From Rhytidiadelphus loreus (lineage: Eukaryota > Streptophyta > Bryopsida > Hypnales > Hylocomiaceae): a stretch of DNA of 64,000 bases. Below are positions 1-11,300 of the stretch, one piece after another. The stretch's first letter is position 1. Each line of letters starts with the position of its first letter. A program made the position numbers and the translations under genes. The stretch is taken from assembly GCA_947034895.1 (NCBI GenBank), contig OX344764.1, forward strand, positions 50,139,348-50,203,347. Reading direction: 5' to 3'. The notes beneath the pieces were generated by a model. The model was given only the letters and a program-made list of their open reading frames with translations, did no database searches and had not been told where the DNA came from.

Positions 1-473
1 GATAGCTACACTTCACAAGGTCACATTTGTATTAAAAAATGTCCCAAATAGTGCTTCTTTGGATTCATTCTTCAAAGTAAGTTGGCTACATGCTTGAAAA
101 ATTTCAAATCATTTGAAATTGTACAACAAATAGGAAAAAAAATAGTAAGTAGAAAGAAGTAGAGAATGATTTAAAATACTAAATTGTTGAGAATTTAGTT
201 ATGGATTTGAAAAATGACAATTCCAATGGTTGTAATGTTGTATGGAGTAATAAACAATCTACACCCAATGGTTTTATTTTTTAGGAAAATATTGAAAATT
301 TAGTGAAATAAAGGACTTTAGAGTTTATCTTTGAGTAGAGATCCCATAACTACCCACAAACTACCTACAAACTAAAAACTCTCATAACTTTCATCTCATT
401 AATCAAAATAGAATGATTCAAAGCTTTTCATATATATATATATATATACACACACATAAATATATATACACAC

Positions 474-536
<63 letters not shown>

Positions 537-788
537 AATTTCAAATTTGTATTTCTTAAAAAAGTGATTTTGAAAGAAGTTTTTTTACGTGCTTGGATTG
601 CTCGAAGATCAATGAAAACTACATATCATGCAATAACCTTTTAACCATGTTGTCAAAAGTTATAAAAATTGTTGGGCTTTAAATCTACTCTTCGGGCACA
701 TATTGTGTGAAAATTTTGAAAAATATAAATATAAATTCCATTTGTAGTGAGCTACCCAAAATCGCTATGTTGCCAACAAAATGTAGTT
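1..788. repeat. AT-rich dispersed repeat with TA microsatellite
   Basis: No gene is visible. From about 120 to 270 the sequence is clearly related, in the same orientation, to about 49020-49145 (shared blocks such as AATAGTAAGTAGAAAG and CAATAAACAATCCACA-like text), and similarity continues weakly to about 770 and 49480. It is therefore one of two old copies of a dispersed repeat. A (TA)n tract with CACATAAA interruptions fills about 430-533. Confidence 0.55.
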
Positions 789-3700
789 GAGGGCTTTAGG
801 GGTCAATGCTCACTCTTTTCTAGGTGTTGCTCTAACAACATATGGACCCCTGCTTACAAACAAACCCATCAATAAGTTGAAATTAACTCTTGCACCGGTA
901 ATCAACAGTGCTCAGTGTTTGCAGGAGTGTTCTACGATAGATCCAGAGCATTATTTTTCCTTAACTAATCCATAACGTTTTTAGACAATGTTTTGAAATA
1001 ATGCCATATTCATTGTCAAGAGGAAGGCATATAGAAGAAATAAATAGGATAAGGCCGTAGTCAAAAAAATCTCATAACTTTTCCAATCCAAGATTTTGCA
1101 AGATATTGAAATCTAAAAATTCTTAAATCTTCAAAAAGAATTGGCCTTCAAATTTTTTGGAAATTAAACAAATGAATATTATAATTGAGCTAATGTTGCC
1201 AATTAATTTACATATATAGTTGAAACATTGTAATATTAAAAACATTTGGCAACCAACTTACATTTGCATTTAAAATAGTTTAAAATTAAAAACATTTTTT
1301 ACACCATTGAATTTAAATTACTAAAATTGCCAAACAACTTACATACATAATTGAAATACTCTAAAGCAAAAATCATCTTACATGCTATTAATTTATTATT
1401 ACTACCAATTTGTATTGCTAGTTAAATCTTTACAGAATTATAAGATCTAAAATACTATTGTGTTTGTATTGTAGTTGGTTGACACGAGTAGTCGAAACAC
1501 TACACATATAACAATATAAACTACTAACCTAATTTTTCAAATTTCAATATTGAAACACAAAGCACATAATTAAATTATTAAATACAAATAAACTCATGAA
1601 CTCGTACAAATTGTCAAAGTGACTTGCTTTGAAATAAATTTGAAAAATATTTACAAATATTTTCTGAATTTATACTGATGACACACAATGTATTGTTTTT
1701 TTTATGAAAATCTAAAAAAATTGAGACATATATGTTTTAAAGCATATGTACATTTTGTCTAAGACATCTTAGGTGATTAGGATTTAGTTGAATATTCAAA
1801 TAATTGCATCAAAAGTCTTGATAAGTGGTTATACCCCATTACATTAAGTAAAAATTAGAGGTATAGAATTAGTATGGGTGAAATAAAAAAGATCTAATTG
1901 TAGTTAGTTTATTTCATTGAATGCATTATTTTAGGTATTTTAGAATCTCATTAATTTTGACTATAACTAATGTACTTGAATTTATTTCTAGTCCATATAT
2001 ATATATGGAGGTACATGTTACTTCTCAAAATACATATAAAAAAAAAACCCCAATAAGGATACATAGTGTAAATAGACTTAAAAAAAACATATGTTGGGGC
2101 ATAAATCTTTAGACATTATAATTGAAAATTGAAAATTTGACACAATTAAATTACAAGGGACTTTATTCTTGACTTTATTTCATGTGAATCACTTGATGTA
2201 CACTAACTCTACGGGGATATTAGCAATACAAATTCCTTTGAGTAATATAAATTTCTACCAATTTTTTTCATTGCAACACATGTATGTATGTTGCAATGAA
2301 AACATATACATAGATACATTAAAAATTTCAATAAGACAAATATGGTCGTTTTGCGTATCATAGGTTGGTTTACCTTAATCGTGGCATCATTTAGAAAGTG
2401 CCATAAATCTAACATTGCATATCAAGTACAAGCAAAGATTTTAATAATATACAACTTCAAAGATTCAAAGATCTAGTTTGTGAATACAATTGATGGATAT
2501 GTTTGACAAAATACTTAAACAATATTCATAAGTAGTTTGGATGTTTCAAATTTTATAGTGTTTCAACTACCTATATGAGTTTGTTGCAATAAAAGCTCAA
2601 CGATATAGTAGATTCCTTTAATATTAGAATGTTTCAACTAAGTATATAAGTTCTTTGGCAATGTAGTAATTTAACCCCTAAAGGACCAAGTTTTTTTCCA
2701 AGGAGACATTGTCAAATACTGTAGGATTTTGGTACGTTATTCAAAAATGAAAATTGAAACTTTGAACCCACTTATACACTTTTTGAATTTTAAATATAAA
2801 TAAATAAAATATGAATAGATTTTTCTACTTTGAAAGTTTATGTTTTGAATTATTGATATTTTTATTTGTTGATAATAATTAGTACAAATTTTTGAAGTAA
2901 AAAGATACACTGTAAAACTGAAAAATAACTTTCACACCCCTATATTATATAAGAAAAAATTGTCTAAGAAATGAACAAAAAAATTCAAAAAATAACTCTC
3001 TATTGAAAGCTCATTTTGAATTGAATATTGACTCAATGGTCATCTAAATGTGTTCTCTGTAATTATTTGAGTTGAAAAACATGCCATTTTAGTTCATTTT
3101 CAACCTCTTCTAGAAATCATTTGATATTTTATTTGAGTTGGTAATCTTGGCAATAGAAACCAACATTCATTATTAAAAAATACTCAAAATACTCAAAATT
3201 TTAGGTTGAAATTATAGTTTATTAGAAACCAATTGTTTGCATGTGGTTTGTTGTAGTAGAACTAAGAGCCCCCCCCCAAGATTTTTGCTCTACGTGAACA
3301 TGAGAATTTTGACCACTCGTAAGTATATGATATTAGTTCACTCACCAAAAAATTTAGAAGCAAATATAGAGTCTAGCTTATTCTAAATCACCCTGCAATT
3401 CAAGGAGGTTAAGTGAATTAGCAATACACTAGTCATTTTTGGATGATTTCTTGTGCAATGAGGAAATTTTTAATTTTTAATCCAAAAGGTGAAAATTTAG
3501 AGACAAATATTTGGAATATGTGGAAAAAATTTCAAGAATTTTGACTTCATTGATTGCAAGATGATAGGATTTGAAGTTAGAACAAAATGTTTTTTTATTA
3601 AAACCACCCTAACATAGCTAACAAAGTTTGACTTCTTAGAATGTGATTTAAGGATTTAAATTTGTTTTTTCTTAGACAATTGTATGCCATATTTTATTAC

Positions 3701-4640
3701 TTACGTATATGCCAAATTTCAAAAGTTGATGAGTTTTTTTGCAAAAGATTCTCCAAAGATTTCCAAATTGCTTAAGCTGCATCTAAAGTTTAGGGCAACA
3801 TAACTTTTGATCCATGCACTTGATTGGAAAAAAAAGAGTTTTTTTCATGAAGGAGGGACATGTTAACGCATTGTGTCCAAATTTCATGAACATTTGACCA
3901 AAAATAACTTCATAGAAACCTACCTGAGATTTCTTGCGTTTGTTGAATGGACACTTGATCCTTTAGGGGTTAAATTCAATGATATAGGAGATGTTTTTAA
4001 TTTTACAATATTTTAAATGCATATGTAAGTTGGTTGGCAATAATATAAAACTCAATGATATATTGTGTATCTATGTATGTAAGTTGGTTGCCAAATGTTT
4101 TTAATATTATAGTGTTTCAATTGTGTGTCTATGTAGTAAGTTGGTTGCCAAATGTTTTTAATATTACAATGTTTCAACTACATATGTAAATTAATTGGTA
4201 ATATTGGCTCAATTATAATATTCATTTGTTTAATTTCCAAAATTTTAGAAGACCACAAATTTTTGAAGATTTAAGAAATTTTGGATTTCAATATCTTGCA
4301 AAATCTTGGAATGGCAAAGTTATGAGATTTTTTTTTACTATGAATTTACCCTATTTATTTCTCCTACATGCCTTTCTCTTGACAATAAATATGGCATTAT
4401 TGCCCACATGGGTCTTAAATTATGTGGGCTTCAAATCACACAATTTAAAACATTGTCTAAAAACATTGTGGATTAGTTAAGAAAAAACAATGGCCTAGAT
4501 CTACTACGGAACACTCTCGCAAACATTGAACACTACTTATTATTGGTGCAAGATTTACTATCAACTTATTTTTGGTTTTGTTTGTTAATTGGGCTTGTTG
4601 TTAGAGCAATGCCTTAGAAAACAATGAGCATTAAAGCCCA
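789..4640. mobile_element. Fold-back element with long imperfect inverted arms
   Basis: The segment 789-1400 reads as the reverse complement of about 3974-4640. The outer ends are GGGCTTTAGGGGTCAATGCT and, inverted, GGGCTTTAATGCTCATTG. Both arms contain copies of a ~50-75 bp subrepeat with the core AAGTTGGTTGCCAAATG. There is no coding potential. Arm 2 is interrupted by the TTAA-flanked insertion at 2675-3969, so the fold-back element is older. I found no clear target-site duplication, and the exact ends are approximate. Long-armed elements without ORFs are usually non-autonomous DNA transposons. The superfamily is unassigned. Confidence 0.55.
2675..3969. mobile_element. piggyBac-like non-autonomous element, TTAA target site
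   Basis: The element is bounded by TTAA at 2671-2674 and 3970-3973. Its ends are CCCCTAAAGGACCAAGT and, inverted, CCCCTAAAGGATCAAGT, which match at 16 of 17 positions. TTAA duplication with CCC ends is the signature of the piggyBac superfamily. The interior (1295 bp) is AT-rich and has no ORF of note. A diverged copy in the opposite orientation starts at about 32855, sharing the block AAAAGTTATGTTGCCC, and a left-end fragment lies near 48650. Confidence 0.8.
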
Positions 4641-5149
4641 AAGTGAGATTTTGTAAAATCAATGGCCTAGGATTCTACTTATTTGGATCATTGTTTTACT
4701 TTTAGATAATCTATGTATTTGAGAAGTTACAATATAGTCAAGTGATCTACTTAGATATTATTTTGTTTAAGAATAATAACATTCAAATGTAAAAATGACA
4801 TTCAAATGAAAGATTTTAATTGTTAAATTTTTAGAGTATAATATTAATGTTTTAAGAGTCAAATACACCACCATGTATATGATTTCCTACAACATTGTAA
4901 GGCATGGGCCCAATTGCTTTCTACAAATCAAGGTTCCTTTTGCTATAGAAAATCTTGCATTCAAGCTTGCCCATGAATTATGGGGCTACTATATATGGAA
5001 TAATTCTCCAAAATAATTCCTAATACAATGACACTACAAGAAGACCTTAACTCCCTATTTAAGAATTTTTAGTATATTATAAAGTTAGAGGTGCTAAATA
5101 AATCGAGCTCCAAAATGTGTTTGCTAACATAAATACACATATTGCATTC
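4641..5149. other. AT-rich intergenic DNA
   Basis: I see no gene, RNA or clear element here. The last five bases, CATTC at 5145-5149, are the left copy of the retrotransposon target-site duplication. Confidence 0.6.
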
Positions 5150-6653
5150 TGTAGAATTCTAAATTAAATGGTTTTAACGGAATTCCAAATTGGTGATGTG
5201 GATTGCTGTGTTTAACCTTTTAATTTAGAAATGGTGAGCCAATTGGGAGTTGTTGACTAGTTGGAGTGTAAATGCGGCCTAATAGCAAGATGGTTAGATT
5301 TGAAGTTAATAGGCCAAGTAGGGTGAGATTCTGACTATGAACAGTAAATGGTAGCTGCCAATTTGGGATTTGTTCAGTCACCAATCGGAGTCAGTTGAAT
5401 CAGTTGAGGGTGGTTTCTTGTTCTGTGGCCTATTTGGTCTGTTTTGTTTTCCATTTTTGGGCACCGGCTGTTGAGTGAAAAGCAGTGCGAGTCCCAGCGA
5501 ATCCTGCTGCGTAATTTTTGTTGATTTTTGTTTTCATGTGGGTGTTTGTGTTTTGGAGTTTAAGTCTAATTGGGAATGTTGCTGTGAGTGATTTACGTGT
5601 GAGTGTAAGTTTGATCCTAATCGATTGACGTGATTGATTTCAAAGGAAAATTTTGTGAGTTAGAGTTGGTGTGTGAAACTTGGAATTAGCTTGCATCAGT
5701 CTTTGCAATTTGTGATTCAGTCCAATTAGGAGATTAAATGATGAATGGAATAAGTGAACTTAATGAGAGATTATAATCCTAATCGGTGATCCAGAGAAAG
5801 AGATGTGCTGAAGTTAGAAATCCAATAGGATTAAGAATGCGAATTGAATGTGCAGATTAATAGAATCAGTTTTAATCCTAGTTGTGGTATTATTTTAAAT
5901 GTTTGAACTATTAGGTTATATATCTCATGAATATTATTAACGATGATCTGATCGTCAATTTGGCATTTAATATAATGGAAATCTTTTGTCTAAATTGGTG
6001 TATGTGTGAGCTGTGTGTGAATGATGAATTTGTATGAAATGGAGATTGGTTTGTCCGAGTTGGAAATTATGAGTATGTGGTTGTGTGTTTAATCTGTGTT
6101 AAGTTTATATCCAAGTTGTGTGTGTGTTATTAAACAAAATCTGTAATATGGTTCCAAGTGGGTTGTCAGTGTCGTTGTAGTGTCATGGTGAACATATTCA
6201 AATAAAAGGAACAGAGAGAGAAGAGGAAGCCGTGTATGTTGAGTGTGATGGAAGTATAAAATTATTACCAAATTGGTGAGATGTCACAAATTGGAGGATT
6301 GCTAAAAGATTTGCTGTAAAGATTGCGGACTGGGTTGGGAGTTGATGGATTCCTGTGGCGCTGAATATGGATCAAGCCAAGTTGTAAAAAGAACATAAAC
6401 TGGAATAAATAAAAGAATTATAAAAGAGCCGAATAAGAGCTAAAATATTCTTACCCTTGTGGCCATTAAGAGTGGAGGGTAGATTTGAAATTAGATATAA
6501 ATGGTGAGGATTGAAGTTCTTAGTCTTTAAGTTGTGCTCCCGGTTTGATTTTTGTCTACTAGTTTGTATAAATCCTATTTGAATTTCTCCCTAGGAACGA
6601 ATTTAATTTACTACTAGGTGTTTTCTTTAATTAGCTAAAATACCTATTCTACA
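5150..6653 (+). repeat. 5' LTR
   Basis: It is 1504 bp, begins TGTAGAATTC and ends TATTCTACA. It is identical to the 3' LTR except for G at 5171. A TATA-like TATAAAAG lies at 6419-6426 and a second ATATAAAT near 6494. Transcription probably starts shortly after one of these. Three perfect CCAANTTGG sites lie at 5185, 5358 and 6268, with many one-mismatch forms such as CCAATTAGG at 5722. Small antisense ORFs here are not credible genes. Confidence 0.95.
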
Positions 6654-6655
6654 TT

Positions 6656-6673
6656 TGGCGCCGCTGCCGGGGA
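6656..6673 (+). promoter_or_regulatory. Primer binding site, tRNA-Asp type
   Basis: TGGCGCCGCTGCCGGGGA starts two bases after the 5' LTR. It pairs with the 3' end of plant tRNA-Asp (complement ending ...GGCGCCA) with one apparent mismatch. Use of tRNA-Asp is typical of Athila-lineage elements. It is the priming site for minus-strand DNA synthesis. Confidence 0.8.
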
Positions 6674-6740
6674 GAATCATAAATAGGTTGCTCCAAACCT
6701 TATCTTTCTTAATTGGTAGAATTAGGAATGTTGTCATCTA

Positions 6741-8333
6741 ATGAGTAACGTTTCCAATTCTCTCATCCCGAGCAAAAGTGCAAGGGAAGAAAGAGCAAGG
6801 AAGAGAGCGCTTGAAAAAGATAAACCTACGGCTAGTAGTTCAAATTTAGAACCTGTAACGCCAATAAAAGAATTTGTGAGTTCTTTTGATAGGTGGTCTT
6901 GTGGGTTAAGTCCTAGAAGTCCAAAATCAAGGGAAAGTGAAAGTGTAGAAAAGGAAAAACAAATTAGTGAAGAAGATAGTGGGGAATCGGATGTCGAATC
7001 TAATTTCCATTCGGAATACAGTTTAGATAAGGCCCATATAAATTGTGAGGGGATTTGCCTTTCAAAATTAAATACCCCAAATCATTCTCCTACAGGATCT
7101 TCCGTGGTAGATGAAACCGAATTGAAAAATCATGAGGAAATTCATGAAGAGCAATTCAGCCCAGATTCGGTGTCAGTCCAATTAGGAGGATTGAATAGGA
7201 GATCTTCTGATTCAGAAATCTTTTACGGACCTAGGTGGTACGAAAATCCAATTTGGAGCGTTAGTCCCACTAGGAAAGTTAGAATTCCTAATATTTTTCA
7301 ATCACCTGAGACTTTGCCAAACCAAGTTATAAAATTCCAATTAGGTAATAAAATAATGGATGCCGAGGAGCAACCTAGACCCCAGTTACCTCCACAATTA
7401 CCAGTGGTGATGAGGCAAGGACAAGAGGATGATCGTCCTTATTCTTTAGTTGCATATCCTTTATTTCATGGCCGGATAGGCGATGATCCAGATTGTCACG
7501 TTTATGAGTTTCTTACCAGGTGTAATTCTAATAATGCTAGGACAGAAGCTCATTTTTTGAGCATTTTTCCTAGTACGTTGGTAGAGCATGCTAAGATGTG
7601 GTTCCAGAGACAACCGTTAGGGCAATTTCCAACTTGGACTGCCTTAAAGGATGCCTTTTTGGCACATTTTAGACCCATGTCATTTGTGGAAAAATTGCAT
7701 GAGAGATTAACACAATTATTGATGAACACTGGTGAGACCATAGATTCGTATTATGGTAGGATGGAGGACATCCTATTAAGACTACCAGACCATGGTTTGT
7801 CTGATGCTCATCTAACTAGGCAATTTATAAATGGTCTGTTTCCTCCTCAATTAAAGGCATATGTGAGAGAAATTTCACCAGCCAATTTGGTAGCAGCTTA
7901 CCAAAGAGCGAAGTTATGGGAAGAAGTGTATTACACTGATGCATTCATGGCACCCTATTCAGGACAACAAACTTATACAAACCAATTAGGTGTAAGGAGA
8001 GAGAACCCAGTTATGTCAAACCAATTGGTACGTCCACCTATGACTTTTATAAGTCCTATGCCTTATGTGCAAAATCCAGCAATGGTAACTGAGCCAACAA
8101 AGCCAGCCCAAGTTGGAAACCAATCTGCCCAATCCCAAATAGTGGTGAAAGAGGTTGCATCCCCCATGGAAACTCAGTTAATGGAATTAACTAAGCAATT
8201 AGGTGAATTACAAGTCAATTTAGCTAAAACATCTGAGAAGAAAAATTTACCAAACAATGATCATGCCCATATTTGGTGCACGAATTGTCGTGGTCAAAGG
8301 CCATATGTTACCAAATTGTCCTTCACCCCCTAA
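6741..8333 (+). CDS. gag: Gag polyprotein, truncated by frameshift in zinc knuckle
   Basis: The reading frame (530 codons) starts at the ATG at 6741, about 85 bp after the primer site. The first ~200 residues are charged and Ser/Glu-rich. Residues ~230-400 match the Retrotrans_gag capsid domain: YPLFHGRIGDDPDCHVYEFL, then AKMWFQRQP, then FLAHFRP and INGLFPPQLKAYVRE. Gag packages element RNA into cytoplasmic particles. The frame ends just after CTNC, the start of a CCHC zinc knuckle whose remaining His and Cys (GHMLPNC) are read in the +1 frame, which continues as pol. In related elements gag and pol are often one frame, so a one-base change near 8296-8298 (an AAA run) probably split it. Programmed +1 frameshifting is the alternative. 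Confidence 0.88.
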   Translation: MSNVSNSLIPSKSAREERARKRALEKDKPTASSSNLEPVTPIKEFVSSFDRWSCGLSPRSPKSRESESVEKEKQISEEDSGESDVESNFHSEYSLDKAHINCEGICLSKLNTPNHSPTGSSVVDETELKNHEEIHEEQFSPDSVSVQLGGLNRRSSDSEIFYGPRWYENPIWSVSPTRKVRIPNIFQSPETLPNQVIKFQLGNKIMDAEEQPRPQLPPQLPVVMRQGQEDDRPYSLVAYPLFHGRIGDDPDCHVYEFLTRCNSNNARTEAHFLSIFPSTLVEHAKMWFQRQPLGQFPTWTALKDAFLAHFRPMSFVEKLHERLTQLLMNTGETIDSYYGRMEDILLRLPDHGLSDAHLTRQFINGLFPPQLKAYVREISPANLVAAYQRAKLWEEVYYTDAFMAPYSGQQTYTNQLGVRRENPVMSNQLVRPPMTFISPMPYVQNPAMVTEPTKPAQVGNQSAQSQIVVKEVASPMETQLMELTKQLGELQVNLAKTSEKKNLPNNDHAHIWCTNCRGQRPYVTKLSFTP

Positions 8334-11300
8334 TTTATCTCCAAAATGTCGATTTTGTGGGGGTAAACATGAGACGGAATCGTGTAGGAATTTACAAGCC
8401 AGTTTAGTCAATCAAGCTGGTAGTCAAAGCCAAAGAGGCCAAGTTTATCAAGTCGATAATAATTTTCCAAATAACAATTATAATAACAATTGGGGAAGTA
8501 ATAATAATCGATTTAAACGAAGGAATTTTAATCAAAATCAAAATTATAATTATAACCCGAATTATAACCAATCAAGTAATGTAAATCCAAATTTTAATTC
8601 CAATAATTTTAATAATGGGGGATATAGCAATAATCCGAATCGGAATGTAGCCCAAATTCCTACCTCTAATAATCAAGGTTGGTCACAACTTCCATATGGA
8701 AATGTTAACCAGGGAACTCCAACCTATGGTGGTAAAAATCCTAATTGGGATAGTAATCAAAATCAAAGGAGTGGAGTGATATGTTATCGATGTAATCAAC
8801 CAGGTCATATAGCTACAAATTGTCCAAATGAGAGAGCTAGTGTATCATATGTGCCACTATGTGGAAATTGTAAACAAAATGGCCATAAGGCCGATGAGTG
8901 TAACGCTCCTCGTAGAAACGATTCTCAAGAAGGATATAATCCTAAAACAAAAGATAATAGTCCTAAAATAGTTTTATTAGAAGAAAATGAAGTAGCTCAA
9001 TTTAAAAAAGACCGTACCTCATATCATATCCAAGTTGAAAATAAACATTACCAATTGGGAGAAGAACAGTTGGTTCACAAGGTCAGTACTAGGGGTCAAG
9101 TTTTAAAAGAAAATCCCTCAGGTAAATTGGAAATTTTAAGGGAAAAGGAAATGACTAGGAAGGAAGCTCAACAATTATTGGATCTACAAAATCAAATGGG
9201 AGAAGATCAAAAATATAAAGGGAATTTGTTAGGTTCTAATTCGTTGAAAACTCCTAATGAAGAGATCCCTGAATTGTTCCAGTCTACCCCCAGTCATGAT
9301 TTGGAAACCTCTGTTGTTAAGCCAATTAGGAAATCAGTCCAGTTTGACCCATTGATTAGGACAGTAATACCAACTGGGGATGAGTTTCCTAATCGGACTG
9401 GAGATAACAGTGACCAGTTTAACCAAATGGGGCAGAAAAATCTAGATATAGAGGAACCCTTGGTGATACCCCCAATATGGCTTGAACCCAATAAACAATT
9501 AGGACAAAATCCAGTTGGGTCCCAGCCAGATGAGTGGGAGTTACCACCTCTTCGGAAATCGATAAATCCAGTTGGGAAGTTAATTAAATCTTCAATTAGG
9601 AAGAAGGGTAATATTAAACAAATCGGAATTATGGAAGAAACTATTCCCTATAATTTAATAGAAAATTTGAGCCATGTGAAGGCTGATATTTCTATTAAAC
9701 AGCTATTAGGAATTGCTCCTTCATGTAGGGCAGCTTTGAAGTCTAAATTGGTTCGGAAAAGAACTAAAGTTGTAAATGAGGTTACATTAAGTCCGGATCC
9801 GGGTGCCCCGGTGATTGATGTGGAGATAGATGGTTTAATTGTGTCCGGTGTCCAAGTTGATGGAGGTTCCAGCGTGAATCTCATGAACCAAGACACTATG
9901 TGTAGTCTTCAACTGATCGGATTACAAGAAACCAAATTAGTGTTACGTATGGCTGACCAGAGTAGGGTCAAACCCCTAGGTATATTACCAAAAATAAAAA
10001 CAAGGGTGGCTGGACTAGTATTTTTTATAGATTATATTGTTTTCCAGCCTAATACTCCTAATGCATCATATCCTATCCTATTAGGTCGTCCTTGGCTTTA
10101 CCAAGCAAAAGCAAAAGATGATTGGGGTCGGGGAATTTTAAAAATAGCACAAGGAAATCATAGGGTGGATATTCCTATGTATCCTGGTAAATATTATGGG
10201 GAAACCCAATTCGAATCACCAGAAAATACTAGTGAATTGGGATATGATTCGGATGGGGAAGAATTAGCTGCAAATAGGGTTAATTTGAAAATTAAGTTAA
10301 ATGACCAAAAGGTCATTCCAAAAGGAAGTTTTAGGAAAGTCGCACCAGGAGAGTATGTTATACCATGTGGGGATGATGATGACTCTGATCAGGCGATTCA
10401 ATCCTGGTTGGTTAGTCTTTTGATTTGTAATGTTGAAACAGATTGGGAAATTAGTGAGCAGAGTGAAGAACCCCTTTCTGATTCAATTGAAGATACACCT
10501 ATTAGGTTATTTGTTTCCAAATTACATTGCCAAAATATTAACCTAGGTGTGGAAAATGAAGAGCGAAATATCCAAATTTATAAAAACTTACCACCAAAGG
10601 AATTAATCACATGGACTAAATTTTTTAAGGAAAATAGTAAGGCATTTGCCTGGTTCTATAAGGATTTGAGAGGTGTAGCCCCCGAGATTTGCGAACATCA
10701 TATTGATTTGGAGGATGGTGCCAAGCCAATTAGGCAAAGGCCCCATCGGTTAAATCCAAAGTATTCCCTATTGGTTAAGGAGGAGATAGAGAAGTTAATA
10801 AATATAGGATTCATTTACCCCGCTCCCAATAGTGAGTGGGTGAGTCCTATAGTAATTGTACCCAAGAAGGATGGTCGAATCCGAATTTGTCAAGATTTCC
10901 GCAAACTTAACGCAGTAACTAAGAAAGATGGCTTCCCATTGCCATTCACTGATAGTGTCTTAGATACGGTAGCTGGCCATGAATGTTATTCATTCATGGA
11001 TGGCTTTTCCGGGTACAACCAGATACAAATTGCTAAGGAAGACCAAGCTAAAACGGCCTTCGTTACCGATTTGGGTATTTATGCTTCTAGAGTTATGTTA
11101 TTTGGTTTATGCAATGGGGCGGCTACTTTTCAACGGGTGGCCACCATGGCATTTCAAGAGTTCCTTAGAGTATTCATGGAAATCTTTCTTGATGATTTTT
11201 GTGTGTTTGGTGCCAAGTCAGATCATGCGGCACAATTAAAGCAATGTTTTGAGAGATGTGATGAATTTGGTATTTCATTGAATGCTTCTAAGTGTCAATT

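Noticed and set aside
6089..6271. Antisense 60-codon ORF in each LTR (also 18028-18210)
   Set aside because: Identical only because the LTRs are identical; low-complexity Thr/His-rich product without domain.
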